DNA from: Hamadaea sp.
GTDB taxonomy: Bacteria; Actinomycetota; Actinomycetes; Mycobacteriales; Micromonosporaceae
Reading direction: 5' to 3'
Length of the DNA stretch: 49,090 nucleotides
NCBI RefSeq assembly: GCF_013362815.1
Contig: NZ_JABFVK010000022.1
Coordinates: 1-49,090 of the forward strand
A program made the position numbers and the translations under genes. Within the stretch, counting starts at the first letter, position 1, and each line of letters opens with the position of its first letter. This document shows positions 33,227-45,661 of this stretch, piece by piece. The notes beneath the pieces are model-generated. The model searched no databases and was not told the DNA's origin. It saw only the letters and a program-made list of their open reading frames with translations.

Positions 33227-34294
33227 GTGAAGACCTGGGGCCGTGCGATAACGTCCGCGTTCGTTTTCGCGGCGATCATGGGAGCGGGACAGGTCGGCGT
33301 CGCCACCGTCCTGGACGTGCTGCGCCTCGACGGTGCGTACGCCGACGACAACGTATGGCTGGCGCAGACCGCCTTCCTCGCCTGGTTCGCCGTGATCGCG
33401 GTCGCGGCGGGAACCGCCATCGGAGCCCATTCCGCGGGGCTCGGCGTACGCGTCAGCGCCGCCGTCGCGGCTGGCATCGGTGGCGCGGCCGGCACGGCGA
33501 TCGCCCTCTTCCCGGCTCGGCACGCGCAACTCCCGAACGGCGATCCGGCGTTGCAAGCCGGGCTGGCGCTGACCATCGGGGCCGCCGCCGGGCTCGTCTT
33601 CGCGTTCGCCATCCTCAGCGCGCGGTCGCTCGCCTGGAGTGCCGGGGCGTACGCCCTGGTCGTGTGGGGTCTCATCGCCGGTGGGGTGGCCAAGTCGGCC
33701 GACGCTCCGCCGCGGCTCGGCGGGCTGGCCGGGCTCGGGCTCTCCCCCGCCGCGGTCGACGACGCGCAGCTGTTCGGGTTGCCCGCGATCGCCGCCGTCC
33801 TCGGCGTGATCGTGGCGGTGACCGCCCGGCTGCGCGGCCACCACCGGCTCGCGGTCGCTCTCAGTGGCGCGGCCGGTCCGGCGACCGTGGCCCTGGCGTA
33901 CGCCATCGCCGGGCCGGGCTCGTCGGACTTCCAGAAACTCCCGTGGGTTGCGGCGCTGGGCGCGGTCCTGACCGGCCTCGTCGCCTCGGCCATCGTCGCG
34001 ATCCCGCCGCGGCGGCAGCCGGACGACGCCACCTCCTCGACTCTCGGTACTGAGGCGCTCGCCGTGCCCGCGCCGACGAGTGCGCCGGATAGCGCAGTGC
34101 GTACCGAGACGGACAAGTTGCCGCCACGGCGTGAGTCGAAAGCCCGGCCGGCCCCGGCGCGGTCACGCCCTCGGCCGACGAACGACGCTGTCGAGAGCTG
34201 GGTCAGCGGCCTCGGCGAGCCGTCGGCGGCGACTAACGCTTCGGCGTCTTCGTCGAGCGAGCGCGGCGGCTTCGTGCCTCGCCCCCTCGGCTGA
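33227..34294 (+). CDS. Hypothetical polytopic membrane protein
   Basis: A 355-residue protein with about eight hydrophobic helices in residues 1-260 (VFAAIMGAGQVGVATVLDVL; TAFLAWFAVIAVAAGTAIGA; LALTIGAAAGLVFAFAIL; LVASAIVAIP), followed by a hydrophilic, proline/serine-rich cytoplasmic tail of about 90 residues. I do not recognise a family. I chose GTG 33227 (MKTWGRAIT); ATG 33173, which overlaps the nnaR stop, is an in-frame alternative adding 18 polar residues. The stop codon lies inside the first of three tandem 20-bp repeats. Confidence 0.75.
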   Translation: MKTWGRAITSAFVFAAIMGAGQVGVATVLDVLRLDGAYADDNVWLAQTAFLAWFAVIAVAAGTAIGAHSAGLGVRVSAAVAAGIGGAAGTAIALFPARHAQLPNGDPALQAGLALTIGAAAGLVFAFAILSARSLAWSAGAYALVVWGLIAGGVAKSADAPPRLGGLAGLGLSPAAVDDAQLFGLPAIAAVLGVIVAVTARLRGHHRLAVALSGAAGPATVALAYAIAGPGSSDFQKLPWVAALGAVLTGLVASAIVAIPPRRQPDDATSSTLGTEALAVPAPTSAPDSAVRTETDKLPPRRESKARPAPARSRPRPTNDAVESWVSGLGEPSAATNASASSSSERGGFVPRPLG

Positions 34295-34342
34295 GAACAG
34301 CGCCGCTCGGCTGAGGTCAGCACCGCTCGGCTGAGGTCAGCA
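34283..34342. repeat. Three tandem 20-bp repeats over the membrane-protein stop codon
   Basis: CCGCTCGGCTGAGGTCAGCA occurs exactly at 34303-34322 and 34323-34342; a diverged first copy (34283-34302) contains the stop TGA of the preceding gene. Each copy carries its own TGA in the matching position. Confidence 0.9.
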
Positions 34343-34345
34343 CCG

Positions 34346-34398
34346 GATCAGGGTTCCGGGTCGAATCTTGCTCCAAGATTCGACCGAGAACCCTGATC
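34346..34398. terminator. 25-bp stem-loop, second member of the GATCAGGG...TCGAATCTT family
   Basis: The arm at 34346-34370 pairs with 34374-34398 at 23 of 25 positions, with a 3-nt loop. Both arms share TCGAATCTT and its complement with the stem-loop at 4304-4356, and in both copies the element is followed by AGCGCC and an A-run. Confidence 0.85.
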
Positions 34399-34401
34399 CA
34401 G

Positions 34402-34467
34402 CGCCCAAAGGCCGTCCAAAGGCCGCCCAAAAGGCGCCCAAAAGGCACCCAAAAGCGGCCCAGGGGC
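34402..34467. repeat. Six 11-bp tandem units with phased A-runs
   Basis: Units CGCCCAAAGGC, CGTCCAAAGGC, CGCCCAAAAGG (twice), CACCCAAAAGC and GGCCCAGGGGC follow each other with a strict 11-bp period. Five of them hold a run of 3-4 A. The array ends 50 nt before the DinB-family gene. Confidence 0.85.
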
Positions 34468-34516
34468 GAGGGCGCGAGCGGAAAACGGGTGGCGGGCGGA
34501 CGGTAGCGTCTCCGGG

Positions 34517-36582
<2,066 letters not shown>

Positions 36583-36621
36583 TCATGTGGACGCCGACGC
36601 CGACCGCCCGCCGAGCGGCGG

Positions 36622-37422
36622 TCAGCGCCGCCATTCGAAGTGGTCCAGCGGACCGGCTCCGGCGCCGAGCCGCCAGTCGACCGCGCCGGTGAGCGCACGG
36701 GCGACGTACTCCTTGGCGAGCCGGATCGCGTTTTCCACCTCGGCGCCCTGGGCCAGCAGCGCGGTGATCGCGGCGGAGAAGGTGCATCCGGTGCCGTGGT
36801 TGTTGGGCGTGGGTACGCGACGGGCCCGCAGCGACTTCGCGCCGTGCTGGGTCCACACGACGTCGACCGAGTCGTCGCCGGGCAGGTCGCCGCCCGTGAT
36901 CACGATGGTGACGTCGCCCCGCCCCGACGCTAGCTGCGAAGCCGCGCCCGCCATGTCGGCCGGGGTGGTGACCTCCCAGCCGACCAGCGCGGAAGCCTCC
37001 TCCCGATTCGGGGTGAGCACCGTGGCGTACGGGAGAAGACGTTCGATCGCCGCGCGTACGCCCAGACTCCGGCCGGTCGAGGCACGCAGCACGGGATCGA
37101 TGACGAGATGCGGGAACGCACCGTTGCGAGCCCGTGCCGCGACTTCGGCCGCCGCCTGAGCCGAGGCGAGCATGCCGACCTTGGCCGCCGCCACCGGCAT
37201 GTCGTCGAGGACGGCGGCGAGCTGCGTACCCACCACCGGACTCGGAACGAGGTAGAGATCGTGGACGCCGAGCGTGTTCTGCGCGGTCAGCGCCGTGATG
37301 ACGCTCGTGCCGTAGCAGCCGTGGGCGGCGAAGACCTTCAAGTCGGCCTGGATTCCCGCGCCCCCGCCCGGGTCGGAACCGGCCACGGTCAGCGCGACTG
37401 GTGGGGTCTGCATGGTCTGCAT
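36622..37422 (-). CDS. thiD: Hydroxymethylpyrimidine/phosphomethylpyrimidine kinase
   Basis: Phosphorylates HMP and HMP-P to HMP-PP. The 266-residue ribokinase-fold protein shows [19 protein letters not shown] near the start and [17 protein letters not shown], the catalytic/anion-hole motif, near the end. ATG 37422 is preferred (GGGG close upstream); ATG 37479 or GTG 37476 overlapping the thiG stop would add about 19 polar residues and couple translation to thiG, and ATG 37413 is also possible. Confidence 0.94.
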   Translation of the reverse strand: MQTMQTPPVALTVAGSDPGGGAGIQADLKVFAAHGCYGTSVITALTAQNTLGVHDLYLVPSPVVGTQLAAVLDDMPVAAAKVGMLASAQAAAEVAARARNGAFPHLVIDPVLRASTGRSLGVRAAIERLLPYATVLTPNREEASALVGWEVTTPADMAGAASQLASGRGDVTIVITGGDLPGDDSVDVVWTQHGAKSLRARRVPTPNNHGTGCTFSAAITALLAQGAEVENAIRLAKEYVARALTGAVDWRLGAGAGPLDHFEWRR

Positions 37423-37472
37423 GCCCCTAACGGTCGCCTGCGCGGAAGATCCGGCGTCGGACAACGAGTGAG

Positions 37473-39428
<1,956 letters not shown>

Positions 39429-39432
<4 letters not shown>

Positions 39433-40109
39433 GACTTCTCCTGCAGATCACGGTTACGCATGTCATCCTGCGCGGTTTTAGCCTGCGTATCCGTGATCTG
39501 GTGCGGATCTTGCGTGACGGCCGCGAGGAGGGCGGCGGTCGCGGCGGCGGGATCGGCGGCGTCGCGGACGGCCCCGATCACCGCGATCCCGTACGCACCC
39601 GCAGCGAGCACCGCGGGCACGTCGGCCAGGGTGAGCCCGCCGATCGCGATCACCGGTACGCCCGCAGCCGCGCCCACGACCGCGACCAGCCCGGCGAGGC
39701 CGATGACGTTGGTGGCGACGTCTTTGGTGAAGCTGGGATTGACCTGGCCGCAACCGAGGTAGTCCGCGCCTTCGGCGATGACCTGCCGAGCGCGTTCGGG
39801 CGTCCGGGCGCTGGCCCCGATCAGCCCGCTCCCGCCGAGCACCGTACGCGTCGCATGCACCGGAAGGTCGTCGGCTCCGACATGGACAGCCGCCGTACGC
39901 AGTGCGACCGCGATGTGCGGCCGGTCGTTCACGACGCAGATCGCGCCGCGCTCCGCGCACATCGGCGCGATCCGGCTCGCGAGGTCGTAGAGAGCTCGGT
40001 CGCTGACCGAGTCCTCGACGCGTACCTGGATCAGGGGCGCGCCACCGGCCAACGCAGCCCGCGCGACATCGACCGAGTCGGTCACCACATGTAGACGGGG
40101 AACCCGCAT
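39429..40109 (-). CDS. thiE: Thiamin-phosphate synthase with repeat-encoded C-terminal tail
   Basis: Joins HMP-PP and thiazole phosphate to give thiamin phosphate. The 226-residue TIM barrel has LIQVRVEDSVSDRALYDLA, VNDRPHIAVALRTAAVHVG, the GASARTPERARQ stretch and a VIAIGGLTLADVPAVLAAGA phosphate loop. The usual fold ends near ALLAAVTQDP. The following 20 or so residues (QITDTQAKTAQ...NRDL) are encoded by palindromic repeat copy B. ATG 40109 has a GGGAGGAG box. First gene of the operon, behind the TPP riboswitch. Confidence 0.95.
39444..39500. repeat. 57-bp palindromic element, copy B, inside thiE 3' end
   Basis: Ends CAGATCACGGTTACGCA (39444-39460) and TGCGTATCCGTGATCTG (39484-39500) are 17-bp inverted repeats with one mismatch. 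It matches copy A (10388-10443) in opposite orientation. It lies in frame within thiE. Confidence 0.9.
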
Positions 40110-40117
40110 CCGCACTC

Positions 40118-40203
40118 CTCCCTGCGCCGGCATGATCCGGATCAGGTTCTACGGTCGGGGCTACCCAGCCCCCTCTCAGCCCGGTGCACCGGACTCCCGT
40201 GGG
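40118..40203 (-). ncRNA. TPP riboswitch (THI element)
   Basis: Read on the minus strand it shows the 5' stem CCCACGGGAGTCCGG, the invariant CTGAGAGG, a P3a-like GGGGCTGGGTAGCCCC hairpin, then ACCTGATCCGGATCATGCCG and the closing GCGCAGGGAG. It is placed directly before thiE and should switch off the whole thiE-O-S-G-D-C operon when thiamin pyrophosphate is abundant. The pairing of GGGAG near the thiE ribosome-binding site suggests translational control. Confidence 0.97.
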
Positions 40204-40346
40204 TTGTCTCGCGCAGACTAACCACGCTTCGTCGCGAAACGCAAGGCTCACGTCACGACCACGACACGATACTCATCTCTTCGTCTATTGGTTAACAAAC
40301 CTTTCGAATATACCTTCGGCTCACTTCGTCATCCCTGGAGGTGTTC

Positions 40347-41654
40347 GTGCGCGCCGTACTCGCCCTCGTCTTAGCCGCTTCCCTCACCGGTGTCGCCAGT
40401 CCAGCCGCAGCTTCTACATCGGACCCGGCGCTCGCCGCGTCCTACGTCAAGGTGGGCTACTTCACGCAGTGGGGTATCTACCGCCGCAACTTCACGGTGA
40501 AGAACGTCCACACCTCCGGCATGGCCGACAAACTCACCCACATCAATTACGCCTTCGCCAACGTCGGCGCCGACGGCAAGTGCTTCGAGGCCAACGAGGC
40601 GGGGGTCGGCGACGCTTGGGCCGACTATCAGAAGCGGTTCAAGGCGTCCGAGTCGGTCGACGGGGTGGGCGACGCGTACAACACGCCGTTGGCCGGGAAC
40701 TTCAACCAGTTACGCAAATTGAAGGCGCTCCACCCGGGCCTGAAGGTGCAGCTGTCGATCGGCGGCTGGTCATGGTCGAAGTACCTCTCCGACGCCGCGC
40801 TCACCCCGTCGTCGCGCCAGGCCATGGTGGCCAGCTGCATCGACATGTTCCTCAAAGGCAACCTGCCGTTGATCGGGACCTCCACCCAGGGCGGACCGGC
40901 CTCGGCGTACGGAGTCTTCGACGGTTTCGACATCGACTGGGAGTGGCCGGCGTCGGACGGCAACACCGGCAACGTCGTACGCCCGGAGGACAAGGCCAAC
41001 TTCCTCGCCCTGCTCGCCGAGTTCCGTACGCAGCTGACCGCGTACGGGACGCAGGTCGGGCGGACCTTCTCGCTGACTGCCTTCCTCCCGGCCGACCCGG
41101 CGAAGATCGACGCGGGCATCGACCCCGCCGTCTTCGGCTACCTCGACTTCGCCACCGTCCAGGGCTACGACCTGCATGGGGCGTACGAGCCCGTCACCAA
41201 CCACCAGGGCCAGCTCTACTCTCCCGCCGCCGACCCGGCACCCCAGCGATACTCGGCCGACCAGGCTCTGCAGCACTATCGCGCTCAGGGAGCGCCCGCG
41301 AACAAGCTCGTCCTCGGCATCCCCTACTACGGACGAGGTTGGGCCGGCGTCGCAAGCACCAACAACGGCCTCTACCAGACTTCGACCGGACCGGCCCGGG
41401 GCACGTATGAAGACGGAATCGACGACTACAAGAAGGTCATCGCCAAGTCCGGCCCGACCTTCTACGACCCGGTCGCGGGCGCGGTCTGGAAGCTCAGCGG
41501 CAGCACGTTCTGGTCCTACGACGACCCTCGCTCGATCGCGCAGAAGACGGCGTACGTCAAGGCGAACGGGCTGGGCGGGACGATGGTGTGGTCGCTCGAC
41601 GGCGACACCGCCGGGGGTGAGCTGACCAGCGCGATCTCCACCGGCCTCGCCTGA
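40347..41654 (+). CDS. Secreted GH18 chitinase
   Basis: Hydrolyses chitin by substrate-assisted retaining catalysis. The 435-residue protein has a signal peptide (MRAVLALVLAASLTGVASPAAA, cleavage about residue 23-26), the SIGGWSWSKYL strand and the GH18 catalytic motif DGFDIDWEW, with Asp192, Asp195, Asp197 and the acid Glu199. VQGYDLHG (barrel strand 6) and a MVWSLDGD (strand 8) end the barrel. No carbohydrate-binding module is present. GTG 40347 is 5 nt from GGAGG; GTG 40341 would overlap that box. A 22-bp perfect stem follows. Confidence 0.95.
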   Translation: MRAVLALVLAASLTGVASPAAASTSDPALAASYVKVGYFTQWGIYRRNFTVKNVHTSGMADKLTHINYAFANVGADGKCFEANEAGVGDAWADYQKRFKASESVDGVGDAYNTPLAGNFNQLRKLKALHPGLKVQLSIGGWSWSKYLSDAALTPSSRQAMVASCIDMFLKGNLPLIGTSTQGGPASAYGVFDGFDIDWEWPASDGNTGNVVRPEDKANFLALLAEFRTQLTAYGTQVGRTFSLTAFLPADPAKIDAGIDPAVFGYLDFATVQGYDLHGAYEPVTNHQGQLYSPAADPAPQRYSADQALQHYRAQGAPANKLVLGIPYYGRGWAGVASTNNGLYQTSTGPARGTYEDGIDDYKKVIAKSGPTFYDPVAGAVWKLSGSTFWSYDDPRSIAQKTAYVKANGLGGTMVWSLDGDTAGGELTSAISTGLA

Positions 41655-41667
41655 GATCTCGGCGCTT

Positions 41668-41721
41668 TATCCCGGGATGACGTGGCCTTGCGTCGCGGGA
41701 AGGCCACGTCATCCCGGGATA
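41668..41721 (+). terminator. 22-bp perfect terminator stem built from the TATCCCGGGAT repeat
   Basis: The arm 41668-41689 (TATCCCGGGATGACGTGG, then CCTT) is the exact reverse complement of 41700-41721, with a 10-nt loop. It separates the convergent chitinase and ABC-F genes and shares the palindrome of 1721-1781 and 13248-13346. Confidence 0.88.
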
Positions 41722-41739
41722 TGTGCATCCAGCGTGGGG

Positions 41740-43440
41740 TCAGCGGACGTCCCAGACGGGCTCGGGCGTCTCGACGACCTCGTTGTCGCCCTGGAAGACG
41801 ACGAACCGATCGAACGACTTCGCGAACCAGCGGTCGTGCGTCACCGCGATGACCGTCCCCTCGAACTTCGCCAGCCCCTCCTGCAACGCCTCGGCGCTGG
41901 CGAGGTCTAGGTTGTCGGTCGGCTCGTCGAGCAGCAGCAGCGTCGCCCCGGACAGCTCAAGCAGCAGCACCAGGAACCGCGCCTGCTGCCCGCCGGACAG
42001 CGTGCCGAAGTTCTGGTCACCCTGCTTGGCCAACTCGTATCGGTCCAAGGCCCGCATCGCCGCGTGCCGGTCCATGCCCTGGCGATGATCGTCGCCACGC
42101 CACAAGATCTCCACAAGGGTACGCCCGAAGAGCTCCGGCCGATCGTGCGTCTGCGAGAAGTGTCCGGGTAGGACACGCGCCCCGAGCCGGGCCGTTCCCC
42201 CGTGGGCCACCGGGGCGTGCGTACCGCCGTCCACACTGGAAGTCACGCCCTCGGTGCCACCCCGGGCGAGCAGCCGCAAGAAGTGGGACTTGCCGGTGCC
42301 GTTCGCCCCGAGCACGGCGAGCCGATCGCCGTACCAGAGTTCCAGGTCGAACGGGAAGGTCAGGTTCTCCAGCTCCAGCTGCTCACAGATGACCGCGCGC
42401 TTGCCGGTGCGGCCACCGGAGAGCCGCATCTTGATCTCCTGGTCCTTCGGCGGCAGCGGTGGCGCGCCGGCCTCCTCGAACTTGCGCAGCCTGGTCATGG
42501 CCGACTGGTAACGCGAGGCCATGTCGGAGTTGTACGCCGCCTTCTGCTTGTACATCAGCATCAGCTGGCGGAGCTTCTCGTGCTCCTCGTCCCAGCGACG
42601 GCGGTCCTCCTCCATCTTCTCGTGCCGGGCGTACCGGGCGTCGTGCCAGCTCGCGAAGCCGCCGGGATGCACCCAGGCGGTGTCGCCCTCCACGGCCACC
42701 ACCCGGTCGGCGGTCTGATTCAGCAGCTCCCGGTCGTGCGACACGTACAGCACGGACTTCTCCGACTCGCGCAGCCGCTTCTCCAGCCACCGCTTGGCCG
42801 GTACGTCGAGGAAGTTGTCCGGCTCGTCGAGCAGCAGCACTTCCTCCGGGCCCCGGAGCAGCAGCTCGAGGGCGAAGCGCTTCTGCTGGCCGCCGCTGAG
42901 CGTACGCACCGGCCGGTCGCGCGTGCGATCCCAGGGAAGGTCCAGCACGAGCGTGCTGACCGTGTCGGTGAGCACCTCGAACTCGTAGCCGCCGGACTCG
43001 CCCCAGGCGGTCAGGGCCTCGGCGTACCGGAGTTGGGCCTGCTCGGCCGACTTGCTGAAGCGTCCCCGCGCCTCGGCTGCGGCCAGTTCCCGTTCGGCCT
43101 TCGCCAGGCGTTCGCCGGCCTCGCGGACGAGCGGCGGAGCGAGCGACAGCGCCAGTTCGGCCAGGACCGTGTCCTCGCCGAGCGCGCCACCGGCGGCCCG
43201 TCCGTGACCGAGCATGCCGATGAACTGGCGCATGATGCCCAGCCCGCCGAACCGGCTGATCACACCGGTCTTCACCGGCAGGTCGCCGGCCACCATCCGC
43301 AGCAGCGTCGTCTTGCCCGCGCCGTTCGGCCCGACGAGCGCCACCTTGGCTCCCTCGCCGACCCGGAACGAGACGTCGGCGAACAGCACCCGCCCGTCCG
43401 GCAGCGTATGTGCGACTCCGGCCACATCCACGTATCCCAC
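41740..43440 (-). CDS. ABC-F family ATP-binding protein
   Basis: A 566-residue soluble protein with two ABC ATPase domains and no membrane segment, as in ribosome-acting ABC-F proteins. Walker A motifs are GPNGAGKT and GANGTGKS, signatures TLSGGQQKRFAL and TLSGGQQARFLV, Walker B motifs LLLDEPDNFLD and LLLDEPTDNLD. The linker between domains is long and charged (KMEEDRRRWDEEHEKL), as expected for the P-site tRNA-interacting region. GTG 43440 (MGYVDVAG) and an upstream TTG 43449 are both possible starts. Whether it is housekeeping or antibiotic resistance cannot be told. Confidence 0.9.
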   Translation of the reverse strand: MGYVDVAGVAHTLPDGRVLFADVSFRVGEGAKVALVGPNGAGKTTLLRMVAGDLPVKTGVISRFGGLGIMRQFIGMLGHGRAAGGALGEDTVLAELALSLAPPLVREAGERLAKAERELAAAEARGRFSKSAEQAQLRYAEALTAWGESGGYEFEVLTDTVSTLVLDLPWDRTRDRPVRTLSGGQQKRFALELLLRGPEEVLLLDEPDNFLDVPAKRWLEKRLRESEKSVLYVSHDRELLNQTADRVVAVEGDTAWVHPGGFASWHDARYARHEKMEEDRRRWDEEHEKLRQLMLMYKQKAAYNSDMASRYQSAMTRLRKFEEAGAPPLPPKDQEIKMRLSGGRTGKRAVICEQLELENLTFPFDLELWYGDRLAVLGANGTGKSHFLRLLARGGTEGVTSSVDGGTHAPVAHGGTARLGARVLPGHFSQTHDRPELFGRTLVEILWRGDDHRQGMDRHAAMRALDRYELAKQGDQNFGTLSGGQQARFLVLLLELSGATLLLLDEPTDNLDLASAEALQEGLAKFEGTVIAVTHDRWFAKSFDRFVVFQGDNEVVETPEPVWDVR

Positions 43441-43546
43441 GGCGGGCAATACTGCCTGATCAGTGCCCTCGTCGCATACGCATTTCGCGCGGGCGGCCGC
43501 GGGGATCTTGTGCGTGACGCGCCCGGAGTCCGATTAGGCTGTGCAC

Positions 43547-44779
43547 GTGGCCACGACGACCAGGGTTTACGTCGCCCGGCTCGCCGGCCTCGCCGTCTTC
43601 GACCCGAACGGCGACCAGGTGGGTCGGGTACGCGACGCGGTGGCCCGGGTCACCTCCAAGCCGCCCCGGGTCGTCGGCATCGTCGCCGAGATGCCCATGC
43701 GGCGGCGCATCTTCCTGCCCATCGGGCGGGTGACCTCGATCGACAACGAGAGCGTCCTGCTCAACACCGGCACCCTGAACCTGCGCCGATTCGAGAAGCG
43801 CCCAGGCGAGATGCTGGTTCTTGAGGAGCTGCTGGACCGCCGGGTGACCATCGTCGACCGGGGTCAGCCGGCCACCGTCGTCGACGTCGCGATGGAACCG
43901 GATCGCACCGGCGAGTGGAAGCTGAGCCGGGTCGCCGTACGCGAGGTGACCGGGCGGCTGAGCCGCCGGGGGCAGGTGCACCAGGTCGAGTGGGACGAGG
44001 CGCAGGGGCTGCTGACTCCGGCCGCCGAGCAGGGCACGGAGTCGCTGCTGGCAGTGCTCGAGAAGATGCGCCCGGCCGACTTGGCGCACGCCTTGCAGGA
44101 GATGCCCGATCCGCGGCGGAACGAAGTCGCCAAGGCGCTGGACGACGAGCGGCTCGCCGACGTCATCGCCGAGCTGCCCGAACAGGACCAGGTCGAGATC
44201 ATCGCCTCGCTCGACCGGGAGCGCGCGGCCGACGTCCTGGAGGAGATGGACCCCGACGACGCCGCCGACCTGCTCGCCGAGCTGCCGCAGGTGGAGCAGC
44301 AGGTGCTGCTGGACCTCATGGAGCCCGACGAGTCGGCGTCGGTGCGAGCCCTCATGTTGTACGCCGAGGGCACCGCCGGTTCGGTGATGACCTCCGAGCC
44401 GGTCATCCTGACCCCGGACGCCACTGTGGCGGAGGCCCTGGCCCGCGTACGCGAGCCGCAGGTCTCCCCGGCCGTCGCCGCGCAGGTCTTCGTGGCCCGG
44501 GCGCCGATGGCCACGCCGACCGGCCGCTACCTGGGGATGGTGCACTTCCAGCGGCTGCTGCGTGAGCCACCGGCGTCGATGCTGGGCCGGATCGTCGACA
44601 ACGACATCGATCCGCTGGAACCGGAGACGACGCTGCCCGACATCACCCGGCGGATGGCGACCTACAACCTAGTCGCGATGCCGGTCGTGGACGCGAGCGA
44701 CCGCCTGCTCGGCGCGGTCACCGTCGACGACCTGCTCGACCACCTCCTGCCGGAGGACTGGCGGGAACGTCATGGCTGA
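43547..44779 (+). CDS. Soluble MgtE-N/CBS protein with N-terminal PRC-like domain
   Basis: A 410-residue cytoplasmic protein. The order is PRC-barrel-like (about 1-160; YVARLAGLAVFDPNGDQVG), MgtE N-terminal superhelix (about 170-270; AHALQEMPDPRRNEVAKAL, repeated acidic helices) and a CBS pair (about 285-405; MTSEPVILTPDATVAEAL). It lacks the membrane channel domain of true MgtE. GTG 43547 begins MATTTRVYVARLA; TAGGCT 7 nt upstream looks like a -10 box, suggesting a leaderless mRNA. It overlaps the DUF1003 gene by 8 nt and probably senses Mg or nucleotides. Confidence 0.88.
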   Translation: MATTTRVYVARLAGLAVFDPNGDQVGRVRDAVARVTSKPPRVVGIVAEMPMRRRIFLPIGRVTSIDNESVLLNTGTLNLRRFEKRPGEMLVLEELLDRRVTIVDRGQPATVVDVAMEPDRTGEWKLSRVAVREVTGRLSRRGQVHQVEWDEAQGLLTPAAEQGTESLLAVLEKMRPADLAHALQEMPDPRRNEVAKALDDERLADVIAELPEQDQVEIIASLDRERAADVLEEMDPDDAADLLAELPQVEQQVLLDLMEPDESASVRALMLYAEGTAGSVMTSEPVILTPDATVAEALARVREPQVSPAVAAQVFVARAPMATPTGRYLGMVHFQRLLREPPASMLGRIVDNDIDPLEPETTLPDITRRMATYNLVAMPVVDASDRLLGAVTVDDLLDHLLPEDWRERHG

Positions 44780-45341
44780 GCGGCGGCGGCTGGACCAACC
44801 GCGCGAACCCGGCCGGGTGCACATGCCGCGGTTCGACCCCGAGGCGTTCGGCCGCTGGTCGGAAGCGATCGCCCGGTTCATGGGGACCGCGCAGTTCCTG
44901 GTGTGGATGACGCTGGTCATCTTGCTGTGGATCGGGTGGAACACGCTCGCGCCGGCGAGCCTGCGATTCGACCCCTACACCTTCACCTTCCTGACCCTGA
45001 TCCTCTCCCTGCAAGCCTCGTACGCCGCTCCGCTCATCCTGCTCGCACAGAACCGCCAGGCCGACCGCGACCGGGTGTCGCTGGAGCAGGATCGGCAGCG
45101 GGCGGCGGCGCAGAAGGCCGACACGGAGTACCTGGCCCGGGAGATCGCGGCGCTCCGGATCGCGCTCGGCGAGGTGGCGACGCGCGACTTCCTGCGCTCG
45201 GAGCTGTCCCGGCTGGCCGAGGAGCTGGACGAGGCGGCGCATCGCCGGTCCCAGCTGGAACGCAAGCATCATCAGAAGGAGCTGCGGGCGACGGCCCGCC
45301 ACGAAGGCTTCGACGACGAGTGGGACACCGACCGCTCGTAG
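44772..45341 (+). CDS. DUF1003 membrane protein
   Basis: A 189-residue protein with two membrane helices (FLVWMTLVILLWIGWNTL and FLTLILSLQASYAAPLILLA, about residues 42-96) followed by a long charged coiled-coil tail (RVSLEQDRQRAAAQKADTEY onward). This is the DUF1003 pattern. It starts inside the end of the MgtE-like gene (8-nt overlap), so the two are co-translated. Its function is unknown; the neighbour suggests an ion-related membrane complex. Confidence 0.92.
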   Translation: MAERRRLDQPREPGRVHMPRFDPEAFGRWSEAIARFMGTAQFLVWMTLVILLWIGWNTLAPASLRFDPYTFTFLTLILSLQASYAAPLILLAQNRQADRDRVSLEQDRQRAAAQKADTEYLAREIAALRIALGEVATRDFLRSELSRLAEELDEAAHRRSQLERKHHQKELRATARHEGFDDEWDTDRS

Positions 45342-45368
45342 CGCCAACACTAGGGGTGAGCAGGAAAA

Positions 45369-45401
45369 AGCCGCGCGCCGCAAGGGGCATGGCGCGCGGC
45401 T
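45369..45401 (-). terminator. Terminator of the paaX-echA unit (and possibly the DUF1003 gene)
   Basis: AGCCGCGCGCC (45369-45379) and GGCGCGCGGCT (45391-45401) form a perfect 11-bp stem. On the minus strand it is followed by a U-run (TTTTTCC), so it terminates the leftward genes well; it may also stop rightward DUF1003 transcripts. Confidence 0.85.
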
Positions 45402-45454
45402 GACGTGCTACCTCACATCGATGATCGCACGTGGTGGCAGACCAGTCCAGAGCG

Positions 45455-45661
45455 TCAGTCGTCCTCTTCCGGGTCGAGGTTGGTGACCTCGCCGCCGACG
45501 AAGGGGATCATCGCGAGCTCGTCACCGACCGGCGAGACGTAGGCCGGCAGCTCGGCGGAGCCGAGTTCGGCAACGTATCGCCAGTACTCGCCGACCGCCT
45601 CCGCAGGCGAGTCGGCCTCGATCGGGAGGGCAACATTCACCAGCCAGGACTTCTTGCTCAC
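45455..45661 (-). CDS. Small hypothetical protein coupled to the enoyl-CoA hydratase gene
   Basis: A 68-residue acidic protein (begins MSKKSWLVNVALPIEADS, ends NLDPEEDD) with alternating strands and helices. I do not recognise its family. GTG 45661 overlaps the hydratase stop (GTGA), so it can be translated by coupling; a TATAGT 8 nt upstream could also give a leaderless transcript. Coding is supported by the downstream terminator. Confidence 0.75.
   Translation of the reverse strand: MSKKSWLVNVALPIEADSPAEAVGEYWRYVAELGSAELPAYVSPVGDELAMIPFVGGEVTNLDPEEDD

Noticed and set aside
40265-40330. Possible DasR or other operator upstream of the chitinase gene
   Set aside because: The A/T-rich stretch near GGTTAACAAACC is suggestive, but it does not match the DasR consensus and no clear dyad is present.
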